NCBI GenBank assembly: GCA_016927595.1
Contig: JAFGMI010000044.1
Location: 1-52,006, forward strand
DNA from: Melioribacteraceae bacterium
GTDB taxonomy: Bacteria > Bacteroidota > Ignavibacteria > Ignavibacteriales > Melioribacteraceae
Length of the DNA: 52,006 nt
Reading direction: 5' to 3'
Shown in pieces: positions 16,328 to 25,354 of the stretch; the first letter of the stretch is position 1; every line of letters starts with the position of its first letter. The position numbers were made by a program, and so were the translations under genes. The notes beneath the pieces are model-generated. The model saw nothing but the letters and a program-made list of their open reading frames with translations, ran no database searches and was not told the origin of the DNA.

Positions 16328-19045
16328 ATGAGAAAAACCTTAACTATATTAACAATCCTGGTACTTGTCAGTTTTACTTTTGCCCAGACAAGTATCAAGA
16401 CTTTTCCGGTCAGTCCCTATATGATTTCACATGGTGAGATTGACACCAGTGTGTACAAAATTGAATACTCTGGTTTAACAAATGTCGGGGTTGGAGATCA
16501 GGTCTATCTGGTCGGTGAAACTGCAGACGGAACATATGCGTGGTCGATTACATCAACTCCTGCAGGTTCTGCTTCAGCGCTTGATGCAACCAACACCGAA
16601 ATGGTTATTTTCAAACCGGATATGATAGGCGAGTATGTTGTTGAATTGACAAGCGGCGGCGAAACTGCTACTATTACTATTAAAGCCGGCACCTGGGTAG
16701 GCAACAACCGCGGTACATGTAAACCCTGCCATAACGGCTATGTAGCTGAATATGAAGGGACCGGACACTCAACTATTCTTACACGTGGTCTTGAAGGTAC
16801 ACTGAGCGACCACTATGCAGAAAGCTGTATTTCATGTCATACTGTTGGTTATAATAAAGACGCTGCAGCGGTTAACAATGGTTTCGACGATGTTGCAACT
16901 ACTACAGGCTGGACATTCCCCGAACATCCAGGTCCGGGTGAATACGGTAAAATGCCCTTGGCTCTGCAGGATTTAGGAAATGTGCAGTGCGAAAACTGCC
17001 ACGGTCCTGCAAGTGAACACTTTACAAGCGGTTTTGAACCCGACAAAATGGATGTTTCTTATGATTCGGGAATGTGCGCCAAATGTCATGATGATGGTCA
17101 TTACCACAGAAGACCTTTGATGTGGTCGGAATCCGGTCATGCCAGATCAGCTTCGGTTTCCGGTGCAACGAGAAGCGGATGTATGGAATGCCACGAAGGT
17201 GCCACGTTCGTAGCACTTGTTGATAAAACTCCTGGCAACAATACATTCGGAACAGAAGCAATCGGCTGCGCTGTTTGTCACGATCCTCATGATTCACACG
17301 ATGATCACGATCCTATGCTGAACTCGGCAGGACAGGAAGATGTCCAGGTTCACCACTTACGAAAGATCGACGAAATTGTTCTTACAAATGGCGAAGCTGT
17401 AACTATAGGCGGTACCGGAAAACTATGTATGAACTGCCATAAAGGAAGAAGAGTTGCTGAAGAATATGTTGACGGTAGTGTAAATTCACACTTCGGCCCG
17501 CATCATAGTACTCAAACAGATATGATTCTCGGTACAAACGCCATTACTTTCGGACGTTATATCCCAAGTTCAACACACCGTGATGTTATGCCTAACTTCT
17601 GCGTCACATGTCATATGGCTGAAACTCCAGGCGGAAGAAGCGGATTCGGCGAATACGGTCGTGATAAAATCGGTGACCATACCTTCGATATGCATTGGGA
17701 AGGTGATGACGGAATTGCCGGAAATGAAGACGACGTTTATAATGTTGGCGTTTGTCAGGATTGCCACGGTACAAGCATTGAATCGTTCGACGATTTCATT
17801 GCAAGAGCAGACTATGATGAAGACGGATCTATTGAATCAGCACGTGATGAATTGCACGGTTTACTTGAAGCAGTAGAACATCACTTCCCTGAAAATGTTG
17901 ACGGCGATATCGATTTTGGTGCTGAATGGAGCCCGGTACAGAAAAGAGCTCTGTTCAACTACGCAATGGTTGAAGAAGATGCTTCATTAGGTATGCATAA
18001 TTACCAGTTTGCTGTCGGTTTATTGAAAGTATCTCTGGAAGCTCTTGAGTATGGTACACTGGTCAAAGGCGCTATTACATCAGTTGCAGACGTTCCGGTA
18101 GATCAGGGTAAAAAAGTATTCATTACCTGGTCAAGATTCGGCGGCGATGGGGTAAGCAACAACCACGTTACCAATTACCTCGTACTAAGAAAAGAGACTA
18201 TAGCAGGCAAAGCAAATGTTAAATACAACGGCTTCGACAAACTACCTACGGATATCAGTCAGCTTTCACCAGGTGACGCAATTATGGACGATCATGTAAT
18301 GTGGGTATTAGCAGCTCCTGCTCACCCTGCAGTTCAGTTTTTCGAATATACAGTTATGGCTGAAACAACAGTTGATGATATACCAAGTACATTTAAAGTT
18401 GTTGGCGTTACAGTCAATGGCGACAAAGCTGAAACTGACGAAGTTGAAGGTACATCTGTCGATAACCTCGCACCTAATGCTCCTTCCAACGTGAATGGTG
18501 TGGCAACTTCAGGACAAATCGCGCTGCAATGGGATGACAATACAATTGACGAAGACTTCAGGTATTTCGCAGTTTACAAAGCCCAGAGTCAGATAAGCGA
18601 CATTTCCGCATTGTCTCCTGTTGCAACCACCGTTGATCCAGAGTATACCGATACTGATGTACAAAGCGGTAATTCTTATTACTATGTTGTAACTGCTTAC
18701 GACTTCAGTGGTAACCAGAGTAATGCTTCTGATCAGGTAAACTTTACTATTACAGGTGTTGAATCAGAATTCGGTACGCCAGATGAATTTGTATTATCAC
18801 AGAACTACCCGAACCCATTCAACCCTTCTACTGAAATAAGATTCGGTGTTCCTGAAAATTCAAATGTTACAATTACAATTTACAATGCAGTTGGTAAAGA
18901 AGTTGCTGTACTGGTTAACAAGTATTTTGCGAGCGGATATTATACATACCGATGGGATGCTTCAAACCAGGCTTCAGGCGTATATTTCTACGAAATGAAA
19001 TCGAACAACTTCAGAAAAACCCAAAAGATGCTCCTCGTTAAGTAA
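16328..19045 (+). CDS. Extracellular nonaheme c-type cytochrome with FN3 and T9SS sorting domains
   Basis: About 905 residues; the ATG follows GGAGG and opens a signal peptide ending TFAQT. A beta-rich N-terminal domain (to about residue 125) precedes nine CxxCH motifs (CKPCH, CISCH, CENCH, CAKCH, CMECH, CAVCH, CMNCH, CVTCH, CQDCH) between about residues 131 and 480. A linker, one fibronectin III domain (about 714-810) and a T9SS type A domain (NYPNPFNPST, ending KMLLVK) complete it. Heme attachment occurs in the periplasm, after which T9SS should carry the folded protein to the surface. An extracellular electron carrier or terminal reductase is the likely role. It is placed behind a sigma-54 promoter and has its own terminator. 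It is not a recognisable OmcS/OmcZ or MtrC homologue by eye. Confidence 0.9.
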   Translation: MRKTLTILTILVLVSFTFAQTSIKTFPVSPYMISHGEIDTSVYKIEYSGLTNVGVGDQVYLVGETADGTYAWSITSTPAGSASALDATNTEMVIFKPDMIGEYVVELTSGGETATITIKAGTWVGNNRGTCKPCHNGYVAEYEGTGHSTILTRGLEGTLSDHYAESCISCHTVGYNKDAAAVNNGFDDVATTTGWTFPEHPGPGEYGKMPLALQDLGNVQCENCHGPASEHFTSGFEPDKMDVSYDSGMCAKCHDDGHYHRRPLMWSESGHARSASVSGATRSGCMECHEGATFVALVDKTPGNNTFGTEAIGCAVCHDPHDSHDDHDPMLNSAGQEDVQVHHLRKIDEIVLTNGEAVTIGGTGKLCMNCHKGRRVAEEYVDGSVNSHFGPHHSTQTDMILGTNAITFGRYIPSSTHRDVMPNFCVTCHMAETPGGRSGFGEYGRDKIGDHTFDMHWEGDDGIAGNEDDVYNVGVCQDCHGTSIESFDDFIARADYDEDGSIESARDELHGLLEAVEHHFPENVDGDIDFGAEWSPVQKRALFNYAMVEEDASLGMHNYQFAVGLLKVSLEALEYGTLVKGAITSVADVPVDQGKKVFITWSRFGGDGVSNNHVTNYLVLRKETIAGKANVKYNGFDKLPTDISQLSPGDAIMDDHVMWVLAAPAHPAVQFFEYTVMAETTVDDIPSTFKVVGVTVNGDKAETDEVEGTSVDNLAPNAPSNVNGVATSGQIALQWDDNTIDEDFRYFAVYKAQSQISDISALSPVATTVDPEYTDTDVQSGNSYYYVVTAYDFSGNQSNASDQVNFTITGVESEFGTPDEFVLSQNYPNPFNPSTEIRFGVPENSNVTITIYNAVGKEVAVLVNKYFASGYYTYRWDASNQASGVYFYEMKSNNFRKTQKMLLVK

Positions 19046-19070
19046 TTATTCAGGCGTCATGGATTTACAG

Positions 19071-19102
19071 AACCCGGTGTTGAATAGGCACCGGGTTTTT
19101 TA
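19071..19102 (+). terminator. Rho-independent terminator of the nonaheme cytochrome gene
   Basis: A nine-base-pair GC-rich stem (AACCCGGTG / CACCGGGTT) with a nine-base loop is followed directly by a T-run. It lies 26 bases after the cytochrome stop codon. Confidence 0.9.
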
Positions 19103-19337
19103 TGTGTCTAAAGACTAAGAATGATATAAAAGCTTTTCAAGAAGAAAGATTCAACTTACCCATCATAAATCAAGTCCAGACGCAATCAATTTTAATCTCT
19201 GTAATTCAACCTGGTATGGAATTTAGCTGCAATAAGAAATATCACTTTATCTGTAATTATAACAGCGTTAAATAATTATCTGAGTATAAAGCTGATTGGA
19301 GTAACAGTGACCAACAATAAATTACTAAATATCACAC

Positions 19338-19388
19338 TGAGCGGAGTCGAAGTGTGAGCGGAGCCGAAGTATGAGCAGAACCGGAGTG
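19338..19388. repeat. Three-copy 17-bp degenerate tandem repeat (REP-like)
   Basis: Three head-to-tail 17-base units read TGAGCGGAGTCGAAGTG, TGAGCGGAGCCGAAGTA and TGAGCAGAACCGGAGTG. The first is flanked by TCACACT on its left and AGTGTGA on its right, giving a short inverted repeat. The GC content is well above the surrounding sequence. Similar GAGCGGAGTCGAAG motifs are familiar as dispersed intergenic repeats in Bacteroidota-group genomes; that comparison is from memory. Confidence 0.7.
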
Positions 19389-19415
19389 TAAATTATTATC
19401 TGACAGAAGAAGAGT

Positions 19416-19445
19416 GGAAAATAAGGGGACTCAATCATGAGCCCC
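19416..19445 (-). terminator. Rho-independent terminator of the multiheme/cytochrome b operon
   Basis: On the minus strand, GGGGCTCA pairs with TGAGTCCCC (one bulged T) around a TGAT loop, and the stem is followed by TTATTTT. It lies about 30 bases beyond the stop of the 16-heme gene. Confidence 0.75.
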
Positions 19446-19473
19446 AGATTAAATATTACCTCCTAAAAAATCA

Positions 19474-21873
19474 TCATACAGCAGCTTTCGATTCAATCCA
19501 GTCTCTAAGTTCTTCATCTTCATTCATCTGGTCTCTTAACAGGTCGAACGGATCAATATTCTGTTTCCTGAGAGCCTTAATAAAAAGCTTACTATAATTA
19601 GGAAGTTGTTCTTCTTTTTTATTTCCTTCCCTCAACAGGAATAGATCGAGCATTACACTTCTAAGATGCTGTTTGTGATGACTCTTGTAATGAGACAAAG
19701 TCATTTTACCGTCTACCCAGGCAAAACTCATCGGGTACTCACTCGGCTTGAAAATAACAAAGAACCAGTGCCAAACAACGATTGCCAGTGTTGCGAGTAT
19801 TGCTTCGTAGAAATGAATTAATTCGCTGACCTTAATAAACCAAACGGGCGCCCAATCTCCTACCATTGTCGGGAACCATAATATCAGACCAGTAACACCC
19901 ATGACAACTGTTCCCCAAATCAGAGCCCAGTATTCGGCTTTTTCGGTATAATCATACTTATCGTAAGCAGGCTTGGACTTTACGATCCCGAGATAATATC
20001 CTATCGTTGTAAATACCTGCTTCGCATCCGTTAAAGTAGGCAGCATCTTATAAAGCACTTCTCTGCCGCGTACCGTGAACAACAGATAAAGAAGGTGATA
20101 AAAGCTCAAAGCAAGCAGTGCAGCGCCGCAGCTTTTATGAATTAATTGGCGGACAGGCTCAGTTAAACCGAGCTCAAGCAACCCTTCTGCCCAAAAGCTT
20201 TCAGGATATTTTAATGCAAATCCTGTTATTGATAAAGTTATGAATGTAGTGAACAGAAGAATGTGCTGAATCACCTCGTTAGTAGTAAATCGCGGTACCT
20301 TAATCAGATTTTTTTCTTTCAACCGTTTGCTGCGAAGCTCGCTGAAGAATATTATCAGATTATGAACTATCATTCCGCCAATAACTGCAACGATAAGAAG
20401 TATATAAATGCTCTCAACAATTCCTTCTACATATGCTGCAGATTCTGATTGCGACTTATGGGAATAGCTTTTAGCGAAGACTTCTGTAGCACCCTCATGA
20501 CACTTCTGGCAGGTTTGTACAACATTTTTTTCATTCACAGTAGATCCGGGATGTTTTTCCGGCAGAATCTTATGAACAGCATGGCAATCGATACACATAG
20601 CTGCATCTTCATCGCCTCTCATAACAGCCAGACCATGATAACTGTCCTGGTATTCACTCACCTGCCCGCCTTCATTACCGAACCTTTCGGTTATCATGGG
20701 ATTTGTATGACATTCAACACAGGTTCTTTCCTGCATCTTATTCATTTCTATTCTGCCGTGTTCAAGTGTATTTACAGCGTTCACACCATGTTCGAGATGG
20801 CAGTCGGTACATACCGGTGATAATCGGACTCCCTGTTTCGCCCTGATCCAGTGTATCGACTTCTCATACTCATCTGTAATCTCCGAGTGACATTGCCCGC
20901 AGGTATTGGGGATATTGAAAGTACTTATTGAAGAATTTTCCTGAACTCTCGATTTAATGTTGTGCACGCCGTGGCAGGAGATACATGTTGCTGCTTCCCC
21001 GCCCTCGGCTACAATTTTTCCATGAACAGATGAAGAATAGGACTTTACCGAACTGGTTGTGGCTATATCAAATTTTTCAATCAGATCCTTATCGTTATGA
21101 CATTTTCCGCATGTCTCAGGTATATTCTTCGCAGCAACTGAACTTCCGGGATCATCAACATATTTGATGGAGTGGGAACCATGACAATCCCAGCACTGCG
21201 CTGCTTCGTCTATTCCTTCGATGAGTGAAATACCATGAATGCTTTCCCTGTGCTCATTAGCGATTTCAGTATGACACATATAACAGTCTGCGCGCTGCGA
21301 TTTTTCAATATCCGCGGGGTGTGTATCCATATTATTGGAAATATAATTATGACAATCGGCACAGTTCAGTTTATTATGAACGGAAGCTGCTAATAAATCT
21401 TTTGTTCCCTCACCATCATGACATTCGAAACACGATTCGTTTCCAACCGCTACTGAATGATAAGGATTTGCAAGAATGATATCACTGTGGCATTGCGAAC
21501 AGTAAGTTTTAACCTTATTGGTGACACCTGACGGAGAAATTATGTTGTGCCCGCCGTGACAAGTGATACAATCGGGCGGATTTTTAACTCGGTCTTTCAA
21601 TCTGTGATGAATATCGTTGTTAACCGATTCTGCGTAATCTTCGTGGCAATCCGCACAACTTACTTTAGCTGCGCCATCATCGATATGCGATTCATCAACC
21701 ACATCGGAGTGACAGTCTGCGCATGAAACAGCTTCAAAGTGAACCGAGTTCTCAATCAGGTTTTCGTGACAATCCAGGCATTCCAAATCCTGTGCAACTG
21801 AATCAGGAAAAGGAAATAAAAAAACAATAAACAGGATAAGCAAATCCTGGAAAAGAATAATTGACCTCTTCAT
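19474..21873 (-). CDS. 16-heme c-type cytochrome fused to a cytochrome b561-like membrane domain (CbcL-like)
   Basis: 799 residues. A signal peptide or N-terminal anchor is followed by sixteen CxxCH motifs, starting with CLDCH near residue 32 and ending with CQKCH near 475. The C-terminal ~300 residues form a di-heme cytochrome b domain. A helix of about 25 hydrophobic residues (YILLIVAVIGGMIVHNLIIF) leads into further membrane segments with candidate heme-b histidines (HILLF, HKSCG, YHLLY, HFYEA, WHWFF). This c/b fusion architecture resembles CbcL of Geobacter, a quinol-oxidising inner-membrane cytochrome used for low-potential extracellular acceptors, though CbcL has fewer c hemes. It is the last gene of a three-gene operon and is followed by a terminator. 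A formate dehydrogenase or hydrogenase gamma subunit is less likely because no catalytic subunit is nearby. Confidence 0.88.
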   Translation of the reverse strand: MKRSIILFQDLLILFIVFLFPFPDSVAQDLECLDCHENLIENSVHFEAVSCADCHSDVVDESHIDDGAAKVSCADCHEDYAESVNNDIHHRLKDRVKNPPDCITCHGGHNIISPSGVTNKVKTYCSQCHSDIILANPYHSVAVGNESCFECHDGEGTKDLLAASVHNKLNCADCHNYISNNMDTHPADIEKSQRADCYMCHTEIANEHRESIHGISLIEGIDEAAQCWDCHGSHSIKYVDDPGSSVAAKNIPETCGKCHNDKDLIEKFDIATTSSVKSYSSSVHGKIVAEGGEAATCISCHGVHNIKSRVQENSSISTFNIPNTCGQCHSEITDEYEKSIHWIRAKQGVRLSPVCTDCHLEHGVNAVNTLEHGRIEMNKMQERTCVECHTNPMITERFGNEGGQVSEYQDSYHGLAVMRGDEDAAMCIDCHAVHKILPEKHPGSTVNEKNVVQTCQKCHEGATEVFAKSYSHKSQSESAAYVEGIVESIYILLIVAVIGGMIVHNLIIFFSELRSKRLKEKNLIKVPRFTTNEVIQHILLFTTFITLSITGFALKYPESFWAEGLLELGLTEPVRQLIHKSCGAALLALSFYHLLYLLFTVRGREVLYKMLPTLTDAKQVFTTIGYYLGIVKSKPAYDKYDYTEKAEYWALIWGTVVMGVTGLILWFPTMVGDWAPVWFIKVSELIHFYEAILATLAIVVWHWFFVIFKPSEYPMSFAWVDGKMTLSHYKSHHKQHLRSVMLDLFLLREGNKKEEQLPNYSKLFIKALRKQNIDPFDLLRDQMNEDEELRDWIESKAAV

Positions 21874-21925
21874 TTACAAATTTTCCCTTTATAGTATTAT
21901 CAAAAAATCTATTTAACCAATTTCA

Positions 21926-22819
21926 CTAGTTATACAGGAACAACATGGAAATAATTATCATGATTATCAATGTTAAACCGGTCAAGAGCGCAGTGAATCC
22001 AAAAATTCTGGCAGCCTTAATAAGAACCGGAGAAGGAGGCGGAACAATCAATTTCCCCAACTCGCCGCTTTCAGCTAATTGCTTATATTGCCTGGGACGA
22101 TCCTCTTTAAACTCTTCCAGCTCAACACATCCCGTAAAAATTACAGGATCCATGGGAAACTTATCAGGTCTGAAATGAGTGTTAAAAAAATGTACCGTAA
22201 ATATAAAACCGGTTGCAAGTAATGCTTCATCACTATGCACGATGGTTGCCACATTAATAAACCAGCCGGGCATACCGATGGAAGTAAAAAATTCAGGAAA
22301 CCATAGAATCAAACCACTGAATCCGATGACAGCTACACCCCAAAAAACCGCAAAGTAATCAAACTTTTCCCAGTAAGTCCATCTGCCGTATTCGGGTCGG
22401 CTGCCAAGCCCTAAAAACCATTTTAACGTACCGACAAATTCTTTCAAATCCCTCATCTGCGGCACCATTGAGTTTTCGCCTGTGATCAGGTATTTAGCAC
22501 CTTTACTCTCTATAACCAACTTTTTAATCAGATAAAAAATGTGCAGAAAAAAATATGAGAATGTAATTACAGCTGCCACACGATGTAGGAAGCCGGTTAC
22601 TTCATATCCTCCCAAAAGACCCGATAATGTTTGAAAGAGACCTATACCCGAGAATTTGATAACCATCCCCGTAAAAGCAAGCGTAAGAAAGCTTGTGATT
22701 ACCATTAAATGCAGTATACGTGAATACGGATCAAATCTTTGTATATATATTTTATTGTCCGATCCGTCCGCCATGTTTAGCTCATCTTCAGCAGTAACCT
22801 TTTGCTGGTCATCACTCAT
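21926..22819 (-). CDS. Cytochrome b561 / formate dehydrogenase gamma-like membrane subunit
   Basis: About 297 residues. I chose the ATG at 22819, which overlaps the end of the 23-heme gene by eight bases; a longer frame upstream would be out-of-phase coding sequence of that gene. The protein has four b-type membrane helices with candidate heme ligands (RILHLMV, LHRVAAV, LHIFYLI, HSDEALL, HFFNTHF) plus a C-terminal hydrophobic helix. Its sequence order parallels the membrane part of the downstream 16-heme fusion, including the motif RPDKFPMD near the end (compare KPSEYPMS). It should take electrons from menaquinol and pass them to the partner 23-heme cytochrome. Translational coupling supports a two-subunit complex. 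Confidence 0.88.
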   Translation of the reverse strand: MSDDQQKVTAEDELNMADGSDNKIYIQRFDPYSRILHLMVITSFLTLAFTGMVIKFSGIGLFQTLSGLLGGYEVTGFLHRVAAVITFSYFFLHIFYLIKKLVIESKGAKYLITGENSMVPQMRDLKEFVGTLKWFLGLGSRPEYGRWTYWEKFDYFAVFWGVAVIGFSGLILWFPEFFTSIGMPGWFINVATIVHSDEALLATGFIFTVHFFNTHFRPDKFPMDPVIFTGCVELEEFKEDRPRQYKQLAESGELGKLIVPPPSPVLIKAARIFGFTALLTGLTLIIMIIISMLFLYN

Positions 22820-25052
22820 TAGTGCTTTTCCTTTTCTGTTTTTTCTTTTCAGCCAGTGCTCTCGGCAGCCACAACAATGTGTGTAATCCGAAGAAAGTGA
22901 ATGTTCCGACAAGCAGTATCGTCATTGCCCAGAAGGTATAATACAGGACAGGGTATTTGTCTTTATCATGATGTGTTGCATGCGTTAAGTAACCTACAAA
23001 TTTTCTGTTCGAATTAGGATGACATGTTTTACAAGTTTCAACAATGTTCTCCCGGCTTAGTTTTGAGCCCGGCATGTATGTCGGTAAAATATTATGAGCG
23101 CCGTGGCAGTCCTGGCATTTAGCGACAATAGTTGAACCAAGCTGCGAAACTTTTCCGTGAAAAGTATCAAAATAGGATTTCGTAACACCTTCGTGACATT
23201 TTCCGCACTGATCGATAATACCCTGACGAAAGTCTGCTTTATCCGTACGTTCTATCGCATGCGATTGATGACAATCGGCACAACTAGGCAGAATCTCGTC
23301 GGATTCTGAAACTTCGGGACTATGAATACTTTTTCTGAACTGCTCATAAATACCTGAATGACAATTAGCGCACGTGTTGGCAATATTATTGTGATTAACA
23401 GATGATTGCGGATCACTGGCAGGCAGTTCTCTGTGACTTGTATGACAATCAATACAAGTTGCAGTAACAGTTAAACCGCTCTCAAGCAATCCCTTACCGT
23501 GAATGCTCATTTCATAACTTTTAACAAACTCAGTTGTCCCTGTTGATGATGCCAGTTTAGGCTGCACTCCGCTTACATGGCATTCCGCACATAACTTCGG
23601 AATATTTCTTCTCGAAGTAGGCGAATCAAGATTGTCTTTTTTCAACATATCGTGCACGCCGTGACAATCGGTACAGTACGGAGCCTGCTTGTGACCCTCA
23701 GCTCTGAGTTTACCATGAATACTTACGTTATAGTTATCTACGTGTTCGGCATGACATATAGAGCAGTCAACCGGACCAGAGTTTAAACATACCGGGTTGT
23801 TTGCCGCACTTACATTAGTATGACATTTGATGCATGAATTATCCTTATGCGCAGAACTCTTATGCTCTTCCAGATCGATTTTTAACGAGATTCTCTCACC
23901 GTTTACCGTCTTAAATACATTATCACGGGAATGACAATCCATGCATAAATCATTAGTGAAATTTTGTTCGTAAAAAACTCTTCTTACTTTGTGCGGTTCA
24001 TGACAATCAATACATGCCGGGATTTTCTGAGGTTCTTTTTCCCAAAGCTCTCCGTTAATAACCTTAACATGAACTTTTTCTATCTGCACGTGGCACTGTG
24101 TACATGTCCCGGCAATGTTGTTTCTATTTATGGAAGAATTAGGATTTTCATGAGGCAGTATGTTGTGCGAGAAATGACAATCAGTACAGACCGCAGAAAC
24201 AATTAGTCCTCTTCTGAATAAACCGTCCCCGTGAATAGACTCAGAATAGTCTTCGAGAATGTGTCTTTGACTAACACTCTTCAGTTCAGAAACTTTTGTA
24301 CCGTCCTTATGACATTCGCCGCATAAAACCGGAATGTTCATTTTATAGGTCTTCGCATTTTCATTACTGCTTGAAAGAATTTTGTGAGAATTATGACAAG
24401 TAATACAGTTGGGAGCCAGAAATCTGCCCTGAGCAAGTGCCTCGCCATGTAAACTATTTTCAAAATTAACCACAGCATCTTCATGACAGGCGGCGCATAG
24501 CTCGTGAAGTTCATTCTCAGAAAATTCCGCACTGGTAATCGAGTGAGCTGAACCGCCATGGCAGTCTGCGCAAGCCGGCGAGATTTCATCTTTTAAATTT
24601 TTGCTGTAATGAACACTCTGCAAGTATCCTTTAACATCAGCGCCGTTATGACAAGTAATACAAAAATCGGCTGGAGCTACTTTGAGTGTTGAAACTTCTT
24701 TGATCTCATGTTTGGAATGGCATGAAAAACAACCGAGATTTTTCCGGGCATGTATACTTTCCTGATAATTTTCTACATCGTGGCAGCTGCTGCAATCAAC
24801 TTTATATATATTTTCACCCTCTTTATGCGGCATTTCATCAGGGTCGAATCCCTCGTGGCAATCAACGCAGGACAAATCGGCATGCACAGATTCTGCAAAA
24901 TGTTCAGAATTCACAAACAGGGATATTAACTTGCCGGATCTTTCCGTATTTAAGGTTTCATCTTCGTGACAGATAATGCATTCCTCATCCTGCCCATAAC
25001 CGGTGTTTATCAGAACAAATAACAAGATTATTAAGATTTTGATCGACTTCAT
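22812..25052 (-). CDS. Membrane-anchored 23-heme c-type cytochrome
   Basis: 746 residues with an N-terminal signal (MKSIKILIILLFVLINTGYG). I count 23 CxxCH motifs, from CIICH near residue 25 to CKTCH near 675, about one per 28 residues. The motifs fall in a recurring pattern in which a CxxCH followed by a nearby His and an N-x-N-N-I-type stretch alternates with the next CxxCH, suggesting growth by module duplication. The C-terminus has one membrane helix (TILLVGTFTFFGLHTLLW) and a basic tail (KKKQKRKS). It heads the operon that continues with a cytochrome b and a 16-heme/cytochrome b fusion. A periplasmic electron wire linking the quinol pool to outer-membrane carriers is the likely role. Confidence 0.9.
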   Translation of the reverse strand: MKSIKILIILLFVLINTGYGQDEECIICHEDETLNTERSGKLISLFVNSEHFAESVHADLSCVDCHEGFDPDEMPHKEGENIYKVDCSSCHDVENYQESIHARKNLGCFSCHSKHEIKEVSTLKVAPADFCITCHNGADVKGYLQSVHYSKNLKDEISPACADCHGGSAHSITSAEFSENELHELCAACHEDAVVNFENSLHGEALAQGRFLAPNCITCHNSHKILSSSNENAKTYKMNIPVLCGECHKDGTKVSELKSVSQRHILEDYSESIHGDGLFRRGLIVSAVCTDCHFSHNILPHENPNSSINRNNIAGTCTQCHVQIEKVHVKVINGELWEKEPQKIPACIDCHEPHKVRRVFYEQNFTNDLCMDCHSRDNVFKTVNGERISLKIDLEEHKSSAHKDNSCIKCHTNVSAANNPVCLNSGPVDCSICHAEHVDNYNVSIHGKLRAEGHKQAPYCTDCHGVHDMLKKDNLDSPTSRRNIPKLCAECHVSGVQPKLASSTGTTEFVKSYEMSIHGKGLLESGLTVTATCIDCHTSHRELPASDPQSSVNHNNIANTCANCHSGIYEQFRKSIHSPEVSESDEILPSCADCHQSHAIERTDKADFRQGIIDQCGKCHEGVTKSYFDTFHGKVSQLGSTIVAKCQDCHGAHNILPTYMPGSKLSRENIVETCKTCHPNSNRKFVGYLTHATHHDKDKYPVLYYTFWAMTILLVGTFTFFGLHTLLWLPRALAEKKKQKRKSTNE

Positions 25053-25354
25053 TACAGCCTGGATTAAGTTTAAAGTTTTTTGTCCTGCATCAGATTGAAA
25101 GAATTAAACTAACTTAAAATCAAATTTTCTGCCAAAAAAAATGCTCGTTTTTAATCAAATATTTTATTCTATAAATTATTTTTTCTCATATCGGTAAATC
25201 AATAAAAAATATTCCAAATTTTTAGAATAAAAAATCTTTTAGTGTAGCAAATTGTATTCGTTTATATAAACAGGATAAAAGAGTATTATATATTTTATCT
25301 CAAATTATCCAGATTATTCAAATTTGTCAACCAAATAGTTTTTAAAGTTATATT
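25053..25354. other. AT-rich divergent promoter region
   Basis: About 300 bases between the leftward 23-heme operon and a rightward membrane protein. The sequence is strongly AT-rich with no recognisable gene or hairpin. An imperfect sigma-54-like site on the minus strand (25121-25135) has the -24 GG but GA instead of GC at -12; I do not call it. Confidence 0.4.

Larger units (their letters stand above)
19046..19473. other. Intergenic region between convergent cytochrome genes
   Basis: This stretch of about 430 bases holds the terminator of the nonaheme gene at its left end, a three-copy 17-base tandem repeat near its right end, and the terminator of the 16-heme operon. No open reading frame or RNA gene is recognisable in the remaining AT-rich sequence. 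Confidence 0.5.

Noticed and set aside
19338..19388. CRISPR array
   Set aside because: Only three directly abutting 17-base units with no spacers and no cas genes nearby.
25121..25135. Second sigma-54-like site upstream of the 23-heme operon (minus strand)
   Set aside because: It has the -24 GG and good spacing, but the -12 element reads TTTGA instead of TTGC. The -12 GC is nearly invariant and the region is AT-rich, so a chance match is likely.
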